Shown here piece after piece: positions 10,197 to 21,685 of a DNA stretch of 64,000 bases. The translations under genes were made by a program, and so were the position numbers. The notes under the pieces were generated by a model. That model had not been told where the DNA came from and did no database searches. It worked only from the letters and a program-made list of their open reading frames with translations. How positions within the stretch are numbered: the first letter of the stretch is position 1; each line of letters opens with the position of its first letter. This DNA comes from Isochrysis galbana. Lineage: Eukaryota; Haptophyta; Isochrysidales; Isochrysidaceae. Where the stretch lies: contig CM030934.1 of assembly GCA_018136815.1 (NCBI GenBank), forward strand, positions 2,991,070-3,055,069, read 5' to 3'.

Positions 10197-11572
10197 GTCG
10201 GCCGATCTCGGAAGTTCGCCCAAGGCGTAGCACGCGACACCCAAACCCCGTGGCGCTTGAGTGTGTGCCCCGCCCCGCTAGGCACCTGGGGGCGACAGCT
10301 CATCGCGATGGTGTCCTGGGACCGAGCTTTTTTGTATTTGATGTTGCTGGGCCCTGGGGGTTCAATCTTTACGGGAGCTGAACCCGAATCGATAAGCGGC
10401 CTTTTGTTCTCAATCTTTACTTGGGGAGCTGAACACGAATCGACACCTTTTAGCAATTCTTGGAGGTGGGGAATTAATTCCGAATCGACAGCTTTGATCG
10501 CTTGTGTACTAAATCATCAGCCGCCATTCCATTTGTAGACATGGTTGAGCACTGTGAGGTGGGTGCCTTTGCTTAGATACTAGACTTTTTTTGTACCGAC
10601 GCATTGCGTATTGGGAAACGAGGGGTACCAAATGAAGGCAAACGACCTCAGAGTGTTGATTGCCCAGCCCCTGCCAAAGGGCAGGGGCTGGGGTTGATTG
10701 TACGGGCCCACCCCGGGGGGTGTCCGCGATGGAGAGAGGGGGGCGCGAGCGCCCCCATTGACCCCCACTTATAAAAGTAGGTTGTCCGCGCGGGGGGGGG
10801 AAGACGAACCCAAATGGCGACGCGAGGAGGGGGCGTCGGAGCGTGACAGTAAGGGGGAAGTCACGCGGAGAAACCTAGACGGCGGGGGAAATGTACAAGC
10901 GGGAAGGAGTGGACCCCCTTTACCCGCAACAAGTAGCGCGCAGTCTCGCTCGTCGTCCGACGGGAGGTCGAGGTGCTCCACGTCATCCAGCTCCACTGGC
11001 ACATCTTCCGCATCTTCGACGACAACAGCTGGCAGCTGGCAGCTGAGGCAGGCGGCATCGCTCAGCGCGGGGGGAGGGGGGGGCACGAAGGCTCTCTTGG
11101 CTCTTGGGCTTGGGCTTGGGGGCCCGAGAAGATAAATAAATACGTTGCGCCACTTTTCGCCCACGGCATCTCACTTATGTATCTCTTACACTTATGTATC
11201 TCGCCCACAGCGTAAAACTGAGGCGCCAAAATTAGCTCTTCAACCCGGCAGTAAGGAGTTAAAGTAGAGCAGATCTTTAGCACCGCGAGCAGCTTGAAGC
11301 TGCAGCTTGGTAGATAGTTCTATTCCTATATTCTAGAGGTACTAGTAGCTAGTAGGGCCCCATAGAGAGGAGAAGACGAAAATATTACTCGGCTCTAAAG
11401 TGAGAGGGTAGTGGCTCAAAAGAGACGTAAGAGAGAGAGAAGAGTACACAGAGGAGAGTACCCCGTCGGCCTCCTCGGGACCCCCTCTCTCCTCTCTTTC
11501 CCTTCCTCTTTTATTTATCTTTGTCTCTTGCTCCCCGTCTCTTTCCTCACTCCCCTCCTCTCCCCCTTTCCC

Positions 11573-11607
<35 letters not shown>

Positions 11608-11633
11608 CCTCCCCCCCCCCCCCCCCTTCCCCC

Positions 11634-11673
<40 letters not shown>

Positions 11674-11698
11674 CCTCCCCCCCCCCCCCCCTTCCCCC

Positions 11699-11756
<58 letters not shown>

Positions 11757-11760
11757 CGCG
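10197..11760. other. Repeat debris and pyrimidine tract upstream of the capping-enzyme homologue
   Basis: Holds direct repeats of the type CAATCTTTAC..GGAGCTGAAC.CGAATCGA (about 10365-10500). A stretch containing GGTACCAAATGAAGGCAAAC near 10625 recurs at 31740. A U-like segment lies at 10695-10795, and alternating poly-C and (CT)n tracts at about 11570-11757. The very long frames through 11411-12184 come from the CT repeats and are not called. Confidence 0.5.
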
Positions 11761-14080
11761 ATGTCCGCCGTCGTGTGGGAGTGGCACGAGTGTCCGCGTA
11801 CGGGGCAGCCGTGCGCGGGCTTCCTCCCGCTCAAGTGCCCCCTCGCACCCTCAACCGCCGTCGACGCTGAGCACGCTTTCACGGCCTCGATGTTCGTGGA
11901 GCGGCAGGTGGGGCGCGAGGCCTCTACCTTCCCTTCCCACACACAGGCACACTCTCCCTCCCTTCCCTCCCTTCCCTCCCTTCCCTCCCTTCCCTCCTTC
12001 CACTCTCTCCCTTTCCCTCTCCCTCTCCCTCTTCCCCCCTCCATCCCTTTCTCCCTCCTTCCCTCACGCACCCCACTCACTCACTCACTCACTCACTCAC
12101 TCACTCGATCCCTCCCTTCCTCCCATTGCTCCACGCGGATTCTTCTACCCCCTTCTCTCGCTCCCTTTGATTCCCCCTGACTGATTCATCCCATGTCCTC
12201 CTCTCTTCGTGCTGCTTTTTTGATTGCTTCTCCTTTCCCAGTTCCTTCCGTATAGGCACCTCGCCTCTCTTATGAGTCTCCTTTGCTCTCCGCCGCTGTT
12301 CAATTCTCCTCACAACGGCGTCAACCCACAACGCCACTGTCTCTCCGCTTACCTATGTAGGTGGACAAGGGCCGATCTATCGGCCTTGTCGTCGACCTTA
12401 CCTCCCCCAACGCAACAGGCCGCCGGCTCTACAATCCAGATGAGTGGGACGACTGGGATGTGCGATACGAGGCGCTCGACGCCGCGCCGCACGGCGGGCC
12501 CAACTTGCCACTGCTCGAGATGGTGCCAAGTGAGGGAGCGGTTCGCGGGTTCTGTGATCTTGTGGGAGACTTTTGGAAGCAACCGGCGCACCGGAGACTG
12601 TACGTGGCAGTGCATTGCTTGAGTGGGTTCAACACGACCGGATTTTTCATCGTCTCCTACCTCGCGCAGCACGCACCGCTCATCCAAGCGCTCAAGGCAT
12701 TCGCCATAGCGTGAGCTTCTGCCGCTGCCGAGCGCTTGCCAGCGCATGACACCAGCCTCCCTTCACCAGATAGACTTCCCGCATTCACTGCGCGCTCGGA
12801 CGGGACAGCCTTATTTTTGCGACGGACCGGCGACTTTGGGCTGCACGTGTCACTCACTCACCTGTCGCCCCACGACACGCCACAGGCGACCCCCCGGCAT
12901 CTACTCGCCGCAGATGCTTGAGGCCCTCTTTCTCCGCTTCGGAAGCAAGGTAATCCCACCACCTAGCGAGTTCTCACCACCGACTCCACCGACGTGGCAC
13001 CGAATCGCGACCAGGCCATTGGGGAAGCCTAGCGTACCGCTTTTTGCCGCTGGCACGCCGGGGCCCAGCTCTGATGGGGCAGCATCCTCGTCCACACATG
13101 CCCCGCTGCCTGCTGGGGCCAAGCTGGACGCTGGCACGGATCAGGCGAGCCGCAAGCGCAACCGCGGGGAGATGAGCGCGCCCGGCGTTGCTACAAGCAG
13201 AGCGGATGAGGCTGGCAAGGCGAGCGTCTCGCCTTCGCACGGAGTTGAGGGCTGGGCACAGGCAGTAGGCGCCAGGGCGATGGCAGAGGACGAGGCTGCC
13301 TCGCTTAAGAGACTTGTCGAGGGGCTCGTGGGTCTTGAGGGTTGGGTGGCTGACGGTTGCGACAGCGGGCGGGCGGCGGCGAGGCTCAATGACGAAGCTA
13401 TGCGCACGTGCGCGAGCGGGGCGTGGCTGGTGAGTTGGGTACCCCAGGGAGAGCGGTGTGTGGTCATTGTCAGTTCGAATATGGGTGGCGCAAATGACGG
13501 CGGTACTGCGGCCGGAGGACCAACTGGCGATGACCGCCCAGTTCACGAGACTTTTGTGCTCACTGCGCATGGCCGCGCATGGCAGCTCCCACGCATGCAG
13601 TGGCCGAAAGCGGCGCCCTCCACCGGCGCGTTTGCGCCGCCGCCGGCGCAGCATGAGAGTTTGGTCCTCTTGGGGGATATTGTGTGCGACGTCGCGCCTG
13701 GGTCGCCTTCGGTGTTTCGGCTCCTCGTTTCCGACGTGCTGAATGTTGGCGGTGAGGCTGCGAGCAAGATGCCACTAACCAAGCGCTTAGGGTTATTGGA
13801 GTCAAAGGTACTGGGCCCACGCAAAGGCGAAGCGGCGGTAGCGGCCGAGAAGCTGCGAGTGCGCCAGCGAGACCATTTCAAGCTGGGCCATGTTGCCTAT
13901 CTGGTCCGGCGCTTTCTGCCCAAGCTTACCCACCGTGCCTTGGGAATCTGCTTCCTCGACTCGAGCATGCCCTTTCAACCGGGGCCGACAGCGCGAGGCA
14001 TCGAATGGCGGCGTGAAGATTCAGGTGGCGTCTCAGAGGCCGCGCTACTGCAGTGGGCAGACACTCTCGGCAAGGGGTGA
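11761..14080 (+). CDS. mRNA capping enzyme homologue (RNA triphosphatase + guanylyltransferase) lacking catalytic residues
   Basis: Three exons join in phase (11761-11907, 12361-12710, 12886-14080) to 563 residues with the bifunctional plant/animal layout. Residues 1-190 are the cysteine-phosphatase-type RNA triphosphatase (GLVVDLTSPN, VHCLSGFNTTGFFIVSYL, then RPPGIYSPQMLEALFLRFG). The P-loop has Cys135, but the invariant Arg of HCx5R is Thr141. Residues 300-545 are the guanylyltransferase. Motif I reads WLVSWVPQGER where active enzymes have WKADGTR, so the GMP-accepting Lys is Val351. Motif III reads LLGDIVCD instead of LLDGE(L/M), and motif IV ALGICF instead of ADGLIF. The protein stops soon after motif V (GIEWRRE) and lacks the OB fold. 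The frame stays open and the splicing is clean, so it may be a pseudoenzyme rather than a dead gene. An active capping enzyme must exist elsewhere. It ends inside the inverted repeat at 14002-14253. Confidence 0.8.
11950..12110. repeat. (CCCTT)n and (CACT)n tracts inside intron 1
   Basis: Simple pyrimidine repeats within the first intron of the capping-enzyme homologue: CCCTT-type units at about 11956-12000 and about nine CACT units at about 12069-12106. Confidence 0.85.
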
Positions 14081-14253
14081 AGGTTCCAAGGATTCGAGGG
14101 CGTTTTGCTCGTTGCTAACTCAGCGACTTGTGACAGCCCTCAACGAGCAAAACGCCACTGAATCCTTGGAACCTTTACCCCTTGCCGAGAGTGTCTGCCC
14201 ACTGCAGTAGCGCGGCATCCGAGACGCCACCTGAATCTTCACGCCGGCATTCT
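14002..14253. repeat. Large inverted repeat (about 112-bp arms, 26-bp loop)
   Basis: The left arm at 14002-14114 holds the last codons, the stop and the 3' flank of the capping-enzyme homologue. It recurs inverted at 14141-14253 with only a few mismatches; the loop is 14115-14140. The last 20 codons are therefore present on both strands. An RNA from either strand would form a very stable hairpin. It could be a real inverted duplication that truncated the gene or an assembly foldback. Confidence 0.93.
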
Positions 14254-14416
14254 GGATTTTCATTTTGCGAGAGTTGGCGCCACGGCGGACTTATTAGGGG
14301 CGGGGTGTGAGGCGGAGAGGTTTCTTTCATTGCGTGTTGGGCGGTAGGAGGTAGAGTTTCTATGAGGTGCATGGTGACGAAATTGCGCCGGTAGGAATGC
14401 ATTTTAAAACAAACCT

Positions 14417-14480
14417 GATAATACTCTTACCGCACACGCGGCTAAGCGCCCCCCCACCCCTACTTTCTCGCAGAGAGGCT
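14417..14480 (+). repeat. Dispersed repeat R, partial copy
   Basis: Reads ACTCTTACCGCACACGCGGC and then diverges. It is matched to the start of repeat R at 9394 and 56190. A U segment follows about 0.8 kb downstream, as in the other R...U pairs. Confidence 0.6.
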
Positions 14481-15279
14481 GCAACCTCAGGTTTGGTTTT
14501 TTTTTCAAATGCCCCGTGAAATGTATATAGAAATTAGAACTCCCCCCCCCTCGCCCTTTGCCCTCCCCCGCTTCTGTACCCCGCCCCCCCCTTGTTTCTT
14601 TGCCTCTCCTCTCGCGCCAATGTCCCTCCTCCGTCCAGTGGATAGTGCATCGGAGCCCGAGGCGGAGTGCGCACTTGCGCTCGCGCGCATGCACCAGGGT
14701 CCCTGGTGCCCACTGAGCGCCATGAGATGCCTGCACATGCGCACACCTCCTACCACCCTGGCAGAAACCCAGCGCTGCTGCTCGCGCAAGTTTGCGACAA
14801 TGCATGATCTCAGGGCACACGCTGCGGCCGAGGCACTCTGCAAATAAGTCGTTGTTTTTAAAGTTACCGGCAGTCGTCGTTGCGTCCATTCTACTACCGG
14901 TTTTCGTCTTGCGACCCAGCTGCTGAAGACGCTCCTGCTCGCTGGCTTCGTTCGACTCTCTCGACACGGCCACCTGTCGACTGGACGCCGAGTGCAAGCG
15001 CTGCTCGCACGACTCGTTCCTCCTCCTGCTCCAAGGCCCCGGCGGAGGAGGCGGAGTCTGTTCGCGTTCCTGATACCGAGGAGGAGGCCCTTTCTCCGAT
15101 CAAGGAGGCCACCACCACCACCGACGAGGACTCCGGGCCTGTGGAAGAAGGAGGAGAAGAGAAGAACAAGAACTGTGCGTCGTCGGACGCTCCAGGACTT
15201 CTTCTTCCCATGGCGCCGGTTGCGGAGGTCGAGGAGCCAGCCGAGTCGATGGAGGAGGTCGAGACCGCCCACGCGCTAT

Positions 15280-15600
15280 GGCCCTGGCCCCTCCTGCCTC
15301 TCCCTCGCTGGCTCCCGAGCCCCTGCCAGTCGACTGGAGCTGGCTGGGGGGTCCTGATCGGGGGGGCCCAAGGGGGAGGAGGGGCTGGTCAGAGGGATGG
15401 GCAGGCCACGACGGGCCAGGGCGGGCGAGTCAGGCGGGCCTGTGGGGAGAGGAATGGGTCAGCAGGGCTGTGTGCTCCTGGCAAGCCATCAGGCGTGCCA
15501 GGAGAGTGGGTGGTTCCTCCCCCATGGCAGGGGAGGAGTGGAGAGAGAGGGGCTCGTGCCCCCCCATGGGCGAACTAAGTATAAACTTAGTTGAGTACAT
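15280..15600 (+). repeat. Dispersed repeat U, copy at 15.3-15.6 kb
   Basis: Similar over much of its length to 56590-56940. Shared stretches include CTGGCAAGCCATCAGGC, GGTGGTTCCTCCCCC, GGCAGGGGAGGAGTGG and the end GGGCTCGTGCCCCCCCATGG followed by AAGTATAAACTTAGTT. The GGGGCTCGTGCCCC part can form a hairpin. A divergent relative lies at 10695-10795. Confidence 0.8.
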
Positions 15601-15984
15601 TGGAGACGAGGTGGCCGTCGCGTACCTCTGCATGGAATACATCACGGCGGTCGCGTACGGTGAAACGAGTCCCATGGTGCAAGTGCGCCGAGCAGCTGGC
15701 AAACTCTGGATGGAGGACCGGAAGGCCATCCTCTCACGCATCACAGACCTCGTCACCCAGGATCAGCCAAGCGACCTGGTCGCCTGCCAGCCGGAACGAC
15801 AGACATTGACAATGAGAAAAAGACGAAGAAGATGAAGATTTAGCTGCAGGTGTTAGGAGTGTTCCGAAAAGTGGAGTGGGAAAAGTTGCTATGCGCACGC
15901 GCCTGATGTTAACATAACATTCTAAGCGACAAGAAAAGTATCACTTGGCCCTCTTTTCTCTTTCGACGGAACGCGAGTTGCGAG

Positions 15985-16135
15985 TTAAGCCCTTCACCCC
16001 GATCCCCCTAGTAGTGCACGGGGGGAGCCGCCTGATGGCAGGGGGGGAAGGGCCGGGGGAGTGGGGGTGTAGAAAGTATGCTACGTGTAGGTAGTGGTTC
16101 CATTCGCCGCGAGTGCGGTAAGAATATTATGAAGT
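15985..16135 (-). repeat. Dispersed repeat R, inverted copy
   Basis: The reverse complement reads TTACCGCACTCGCGGCGAATGG, then TTTCTACACCCCCACTCCCC, CCATCAGGCGGCTCCCCCCG and GTGCACTACTAGGGGGATCGG. It retains the uninterrupted sequence at the position where the 9.6-kb copy carries the MITE. Confidence 0.75.
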
Positions 16136-16674
16136 TTTTTTTTAGATGCTGGATTCCCAAGGCTACGCGCACGGCGAGAAATGCAGATGCAGAAGTTTTT
16201 GTACCATCCACATCCATTTTCTCCCATGAGTTCGAGAGACACCCGACCCATAAGCACGTAACCATATGGCCCTTGAGCCGCCCCAACTCTCCTCACTGCA
16301 CGGATCCGGCATCGAAGGAAGGCCTGAGAGGGGGGGGGGCAAGAGAGTTCGCCCTTGAAATGAATCGGAAAAAGAAGAGACGAAAGCAATCGGAGCAGCG
16401 GCGATCAAAGAAGCGAACATGAGATCCTTCTCTCTCCAAACGGCGTGGAGGGGCACGCCAGAGTGGGAAGGGTGTCGTCAGCCAAGTCGAGATCGAGGCG
16501 GTCCACACGGCGCGTAAGGGCACACAGGTATGTATAGGAAGGGTGAAGCATGCCAGTGGCCTGGACCTCCTCTTGTCCTCGCCTTCGACTCTGCCGCCCG
16601 CAGGTTGCTCTGGCCACTCGCACGTGCACCCGCGCTCAAGCACGGGCGAAAGCAATCCGCTTGGCTGCCGGTGA

Positions 16675-17651
16675 TCAATAGGGTCGGAACTTGCGATCGG
16701 CGCGAAGCTTGGCGATTCGCGCCTTGTCGGCCTCAAACTGTGCGCGCATTGCCTCGAGCTTCTCCCGCTTCCGCTCGTGCGCCTGGAACCTGTAGGTAGT
16801 CAGAGGGCGAGAGTCAGCTTGGGGCGGGGCCTCTCAAGCTTACGTCTGTGTTCCCGCTGCAGGCTTGGGGCCGGCGAGGGCAAGGTCGCCAGGCCAACGC
16901 ACTGGTAAAAGTCGAAGTTGGCATCCGCACGTTCGCGCTTGGCTCGCTTCGCGGCCCGAACTGCAGCTGCGGCCTCGGACGCTGCACCGACCGTTACCTG
17001 CAGCGTGGGGCAATGAATGTACTCATGCTGCTGTGTGCGCCGTACGTTCCGAGGCGGGCGCGCCGAGCGGATCACCTGCCCGTCGCTCGCATTGTTGCGT
17101 CCCTTCCGCCGGCGCGTGACAGTGACAAATCCGTCGTCGTCGATCTGGCCGTGCCTCGCCCCGGCCTCGCGCTGACGTTCGCGCTCCGCCTTCTCGAATG
17201 ATCTCATGAACGAGGCGACGGACTCTGCGAGCTCCTCCCTCGACTCCACGGCCTGGCGAGCCCTCCTCGTCTTGCGGAGCGCCAGCGAGAGAGCTCCCTG
17301 TGCGCCGAGCGCCTTCTTGAGCGAGGAGGCCGAGCTGAAGACGATGTGCGCGCACGCACGGCGCAGCACGTTCCCTTTTCCTCCCTCCCTTCCCCCCCTC
17401 GCCGCTTCTCCCTCCCCCTCTCTCTCCTTCTCGAGCAGAGAGACTCTCTCGATGTCCCCAAACTGCGAAAGAGCGTCGGCCAGAGAGTGCTCTGTGGCTG
17501 CGGGGGGGAGGTTTGCGAGGAAGAGCGTGCGTCCGGCGGGGAGCGAGGAGTCGCGGCTCGCGTGAGCGCGCGCCAGACCCACGCCCAGGAAGAGGCGGCC
17601 AGGCAGGGAGAGGCAGAGGCGCGAGTAGCCGGCCGACGGCGACGACGACAT
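16675..17651 (-). CDS. RRP7: Ribosomal RNA-processing protein 7 (RRP7)
   Basis: Small-subunit processome factor needed for pre-18S rRNA cleavage in the nucleolus. The minus-strand coding region starts at 17651 (MSSSPSAGYSRLCLSLPG). It has the family's N-terminal module RAHASRD..LPAGRTLFLANLPP followed by TEHSLADALSQFGDIERVSL, an RRM-like fold, interrupted by a Glu/Gly-rich insert. Then come SSLKKAL and the conserved GQIDDDGFVTVTRRRKG. The C-terminal RRP7 domain is split by a GT-AG intron (16902-16790): exon 1 ends ANFDFYQ, and the last exon reads FQAHERKREKLEAMRAQFEA, then RIAKLRADRKFRPY, the classical family ending. A further intron may lie around 17055-16980, where VRRTQQHEYIHCPTLQ looks non-coding. 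An upstream in-frame Met at 17717 was rejected because it is in Gly/Arg low complexity. Confidence 0.88.
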
Positions 17652-19681
17652 CCGTCTCTCTCCCTCTCTCTCCCGCCCCCCCTTGCCCCCCCCGAAAGGT
17701 ATCGTGGCCCTTGTCAAAAAAAATTAAAGGGGGAGGAACTGGAACTTGACAAGGGACACTCAGAGAGCCGGCGTTGCGGCTTACGGCAGGGCGCAGGGGT
17801 CGAGCGAGGGCGAGGAGGGTATTATACCGAGGGGCCCAGCGAACACACACCTCGGGAGGGTCCTCAGTTGTTATGGAGAGAGACAGAGAGAGACAGGATG
17901 ATGTCGCAGCCGCGCTAAGCGCTAATCGACAATCATCGACACGTACTCCTACTCCTACTCCTACTTAGCCCGGTCACTCACTAGGGGGGTGCAGAGGGCA
18001 CCATCGGTAATGGGCAAACGAGGACCTAAATAAGCTCCCTATAGGTTCTGATATGAGAGATCAGCAAAAAAAATCCGGGGTCCTCCGGCAAAATTTTCGA
18101 AGAATACAGAATACTCATCAATTTTAGGCCTCTGACCTCTGACGGCCGCGCGGAAATATATTTCGGCCCCCTCCGGTATAATTTTATCGTTTGCCTTCAA
18201 GCGCGCCTCTCGTAGCGCATTACGAAGCCATGGTCATCACCAGCAAACACGGTCGATACAGCTTGATTCTGTACGCACCGCAATACAATTCAATACAATA
18301 CTTCTGCTATGATTTCATGGACTTGAGAACGTGTACACAATTATCACAAAAAACTATAAAGACGCTATACGCTAAAATCGCCCAGGGATAGAGAGCCCAA
18401 CTTCGACCCGCGACCGGCGGCGCCACGAGGCCGTTCTTATGCCCGCTCAGCACCAAGTGAGTGGATGCGTGGATGCCGCATTATGCATTATCACGCATGT
18501 ATATCGCGGTATGCCGCCCTCACAGCCACACCAATCGCACCCGCCGACGCCGCACACCGCGTCGAAATCAGCCCCATTGTGCAAAGTTGACGAATAGTGA
18601 TAGCCCATAGGGCCTGAGGGCAATGAGGACGAAGGGGCAAAGCCGGCGGCAGGCGCGGCGAGGGAGGCCACTTCGGAGGTGCTGACGGGCTGAAGCCCGT
18701 CAGCAGAGGAAGGCGGGCAGGCGGGCTTGAGCGAGGGCGAGAACGGCGGCGAGAGCGACATCGAGCGAGCGGCGAGAGGCGAGGGTGAGTGAGTGAGAGG
18801 AGGGCTGTGATGGCAGGGGCTGGCGAGGCGAGGCGAGTTTGTAGTGTCTGAGTGTTACGAGAGCGAGCGCGACGAGAGCGAGAGCGACGGATGACGACTG
18901 ACGACAGGACGACGGACAGAGACACCCAGGAAAACACCTCGACTCTCGCCCCACGACTTTCTCACATAACTCGACTGAAATCAAACCCAAACACTCCGGC
19001 CAGACGACGACGGACGACGATCAGAAGGCGATCTGTCGGCGATCCCGTCTGGAAGGGGAATCGCACCATAACGGAAACGAGGGGCAATCCTGCCGCACAA
19101 GATTCCAAAAGACTTACCGAATAAGACGAGAGAATTGCGGTGGGCCTAAGGGGGAGATGCGATGAGATTGCAAATTAAACCTGATTGCAATCACTGAAGC
19201 AGATAGAGAAACGCGGAGAAGATAGCGAATTAAACCTATTTGCGAGGCACCTAGGAGGGAGAAAGGTGCACCCCCGCCCTACCCAACCCCCCCCACAACC
19301 TGCGCCCCTAACTAAGTAGAGCACGAGGGGAGATGCCGCAAGGCGGGAAGCGAGGGAGAGGAAGGGAAATGGGCGTGGCTACGATAGACGGCTACATAGC
19401 CGCGCGCGAGGTGAGGATTTTCAAAGTTTTTTTTTCATGAATTCTTCAACAATGCTTGCTTTTATTTAGAAGCGCGGGAGAACGTTGCCACGAAAAGTTG
19501 GCGCGAGCCCCCGTTTCCCTCCTGCCGTCCTCTCCCCTCTCCCTCTCCCCCCTCCCCCGCCCTTTCCCTTTCCCCCCTCGGGTCCTCTCCGTGACGAAAC
19601 TACACCACCTCCCTTTTCACCTCTCAGCCTCGTTCTTTTCTGTATGCACCCTTACGTGCTCGCAAACCGGCTAGACTATGT

Positions 19682-20017
19682 GTGATGAGGGCAGGAATGA
19701 TGAATTCGGCAGAATATCTGAGCCCCGCATCACAGCATGTCCAACGGCGCACGGAGCACGAGCTGGTTGATATGGGGAAGGTGGCAGCGGAGATAGCTCT
19801 TCTCAATCGCACCGGTGGCTCGCGAGGTCCGCCGAAGGCCGAAGAAGGCACAACGAGTGGCCGCTCAAAAGGGTCTTTGTGTCTTTGTGGGTACAGTGAG
19901 TGCAGCATAGACAAGCCCAAGCGTCCCCAGTTCAGATGCTTTGCTTGTCGTGACGGGGTGGGTTCGTACTACCATCTCCAGTGCTTCTTTTCTTGTCATC
20001 GGTGCCTTATCGAGTAG
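19682..20017 (+). CDS. Small Cys-rich ORF, possibly a DNA-transposase C-terminus
   Basis: A 111-residue frame. Residues 62-111 carry a zinc-binding pattern: CLCGYSEC, FRCFACRD, then YYHLQCFFSCHRC. This CxxC...CxxC...HxxCF layout resembles the C-terminal Cys-rich domain of piggyBac-type transposases, and the ORF at 57150 has a similar ending. No catalytic domain is seen, so it would be a fragment. It could equally be an unrelated zinc-finger protein. Confidence 0.35.
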   Translation: MMRAGMMNSAEYLSPASQHVQRRTEHELVDMGKVAAEIALLNRTGGSRGPPKAEEGTTSGRSKGSLCLCGYSECSIDKPKRPQFRCFACRDGVGSYYHLQCFFSCHRCLIE

Positions 20018-20359
20018 TAAGAAGTTTTTGCACGTTCTTGGCTATTTTCGCCTTTTCGCGTTTTTTGCACTTAAAAAAAGGGGTCATAGCCTTATTTACC
20101 GGTGTCATGCTGCTTAGCAAGCCCAATACTGCCTATATGCTTGCTGCCAACCACAAAATATTGCCCCCCCGGCTCACCCTAGCCGAACCACTGGCACCTA
20201 AAAACCCGTTTTTACGGCTCTACTAGCTACTAGGGTTAAACGCGTGATGAGTTTACTTTTACTTTTGTATCAGTACGGATAAGGTGGCCGTTGGATTTTG
20301 TTGTTCTCTCCTCCCGCCCCCTGCCCCTGAAGACCCCCCACCATCTTCCTCTCTCCCCG

Positions 20360-20417
20360 CCCCCCCCCCCCCCCCCCCCCGCGCCTCTCTCTCCCCCTCC
20401 CTCTCTCTCTCTCTCTC
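20360..20417. repeat. Poly-C and CT tract before the PDCD5 start
   Basis: A run of about 20 C followed by CT dinucleotides directly upstream of the first ATG, like the tracts before the PLAC8, capping-enzyme and GPCR genes. Confidence 0.8.
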
Positions 20418-21685
20418 ATGTCTCTCCCCCTGGGACTGCAGCAGGTGAGCAATCTGCCCCCCCCCCCCTTCCCCCCCTCCCCTTCCCCACCCAGTCTCCC
20501 CCCCCCGCCCTGCTTGCGCGCATGCGCATGTGGATGGGAAGCAGCCGGACAGGAGAGGAAGGAGAGAGGGAGAGAGGGATGGAGAGAGGGGAGGAGAAAG
20601 GGAGAGAGGGAAGGAGAGAGGGAAGGAGAGGAGGAAGAAGAGAGGGGAGGTGAAAGGGAGAGAGGGAAGGAGAGTGAGCGAGAGCACAGGCGAGAGAAAG
20701 AGTCAGTGAGCAGAGCGAGACGGAGGGCTATCGCGAGCCCCACTTTACGACCATCTATCTGCCTTAGGTCGACCCTTCGATCGCGCAGCAGCTTGCAGCT
20801 GCCGGTGGAGCGGGGCCAAATGGGATGCCCACACAGCAGGTAAGTTGCTGTACTGCTCCGCGACAGCCTCCTTCGTTTCCTTCTGCTGGGCGACCCGCCC
20901 CTCTCTTTTGCTGGGCGACCCGCCCTTCCCACCTAGACGGGCGGGAGTTAGGCCTTTCACAAAAGAGAACGCCTTCTGCGCCCCAAACACGAAGGGTGCA
21001 CGACCATGCCCTCGAGGTCTCGAGTGTACAGGACCGCTGAATCACGCGTGTGGGCACAGCGCTACAAATCCCGTCCTATCAAAGGGTTGGATGATATCGT
21101 GGGTGTGTTCGCTCAGCCGCTGCTCCACCTTTTGGTCCTATAGGATGTGGCTCAGGCTGCCGCGCGGCGGGAGGAGCAGGAGCAGGCGCGCGCCGACATC
21201 CTCTCGCGGCTGCTCTCTGCTGACGCGAAGGAGCGTCTCAATCGCATTGCGCTAGTCAAACCAGACAAGGTGAGCTACGTGCGCATGTCCAATGAGTGCC
21301 CCTCCATGCGCTTAAAGTCCTCAGTGCATTGCGCTTTCCTCGTGACGAGCATCTACCTGCCCTTTGCAGGCAAGGAAACTTGAGGAGATGGTCATCATGA
21401 TGGCGCGGCAGGGACGCATTCAAGGGAAGCTGGAAGATTCGGCACTCAAGTGCGCAGCAGTGACATGAGCACGGAAGACTTGCAACTTGTGGTGCCACTC
21501 ACTTTTTGCCCCGTCGTCTTCGTGATAACCATTGGCCGCACCTTTCTCACCAATCATGTCTCCCCAACAGGCACATGCTAGAGCAAATCGAGGGTGGCGG
21601 AGGGGGCTCGAGCAATGGCGTCACATTCAACCGGCGGCGTGCGATTGACTCCGATGATGAGGAGATAGATTTGAGTGACCTTTAA
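20418..21685 (+). CDS. PDCD5: PDCD5 / TFAR19 homologue, five exons
   Basis: Programmed-cell-death-5 family: a small DNA-binding or chaperonin-associated helical protein conserved from archaea to animals. Five exons join in phase: 20418-20444 (MSLPLGLQQ), 20768-20839 (VDPSIAQQLAAAGG...MPTQQ), 21144-21269 (ARREEQEQARADILSRLLS, then AKERLNRIALVKPDK), 21370-21449 (ARKLEEMVIMMARQGRIQGK) and 21571-21685 (HMLEQIEGGGG, VTFNRRRAIDSDDEEIDLSDL). All introns are GT-AG. The core matches the family consensus (LS..AR.RL.NLALVKP.KA, FNRR...DSDDED), and the acidic end is typical. The predicted length is 139 residues. The first nine-residue exon is the least certain. Confidence 0.9.

Larger units (their letters stand above)
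14254..16674. other. Repeat-rich spacer with R and U repeat copies
   Basis: Contains a partial R repeat (14417-14480, plus), low-complexity Glu/Ala frames at 14505-15580, a U segment at 15280-15600 and an inverted R copy (15985-16135). No host gene was recognised. The 3' end of RRP7 begins at 16675. Confidence 0.45.
17652..20417. other. Spacer with retroelement debris
   Basis: Upstream of RRP7 lie short simple repeats (CCTACT units near 17945). The segment at 18600-18800 resembles the retroelement-derived stretches at 30.6 and 55.3 kb (GCAGAGGAAGGCGGG). Near 19225-19270 is a copy of the 6.0-kb foldback interior. The small Cys-rich ORF at 19682-20017 is listed separately. No other gene was recognised; the open frame at 18191 has no conserved feature. 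Confidence 0.4.

Noticed and set aside
11411-12184. A 257-residue Ser/Leu/Pro frame and overlapping Arg-Glu minus frames
   Set aside because: Generated by CT and CCCTT tracts. The real coding sequence here is only the first capping-enzyme exon (11761-11907).
13120-13160. AKLDAGTD in the capping-enzyme homologue as a possible KxDG motif I
   Set aside because: It lies in low-complexity sequence far from the position where the flanking family motifs (LVSW...GERCVVIV) place motif I.
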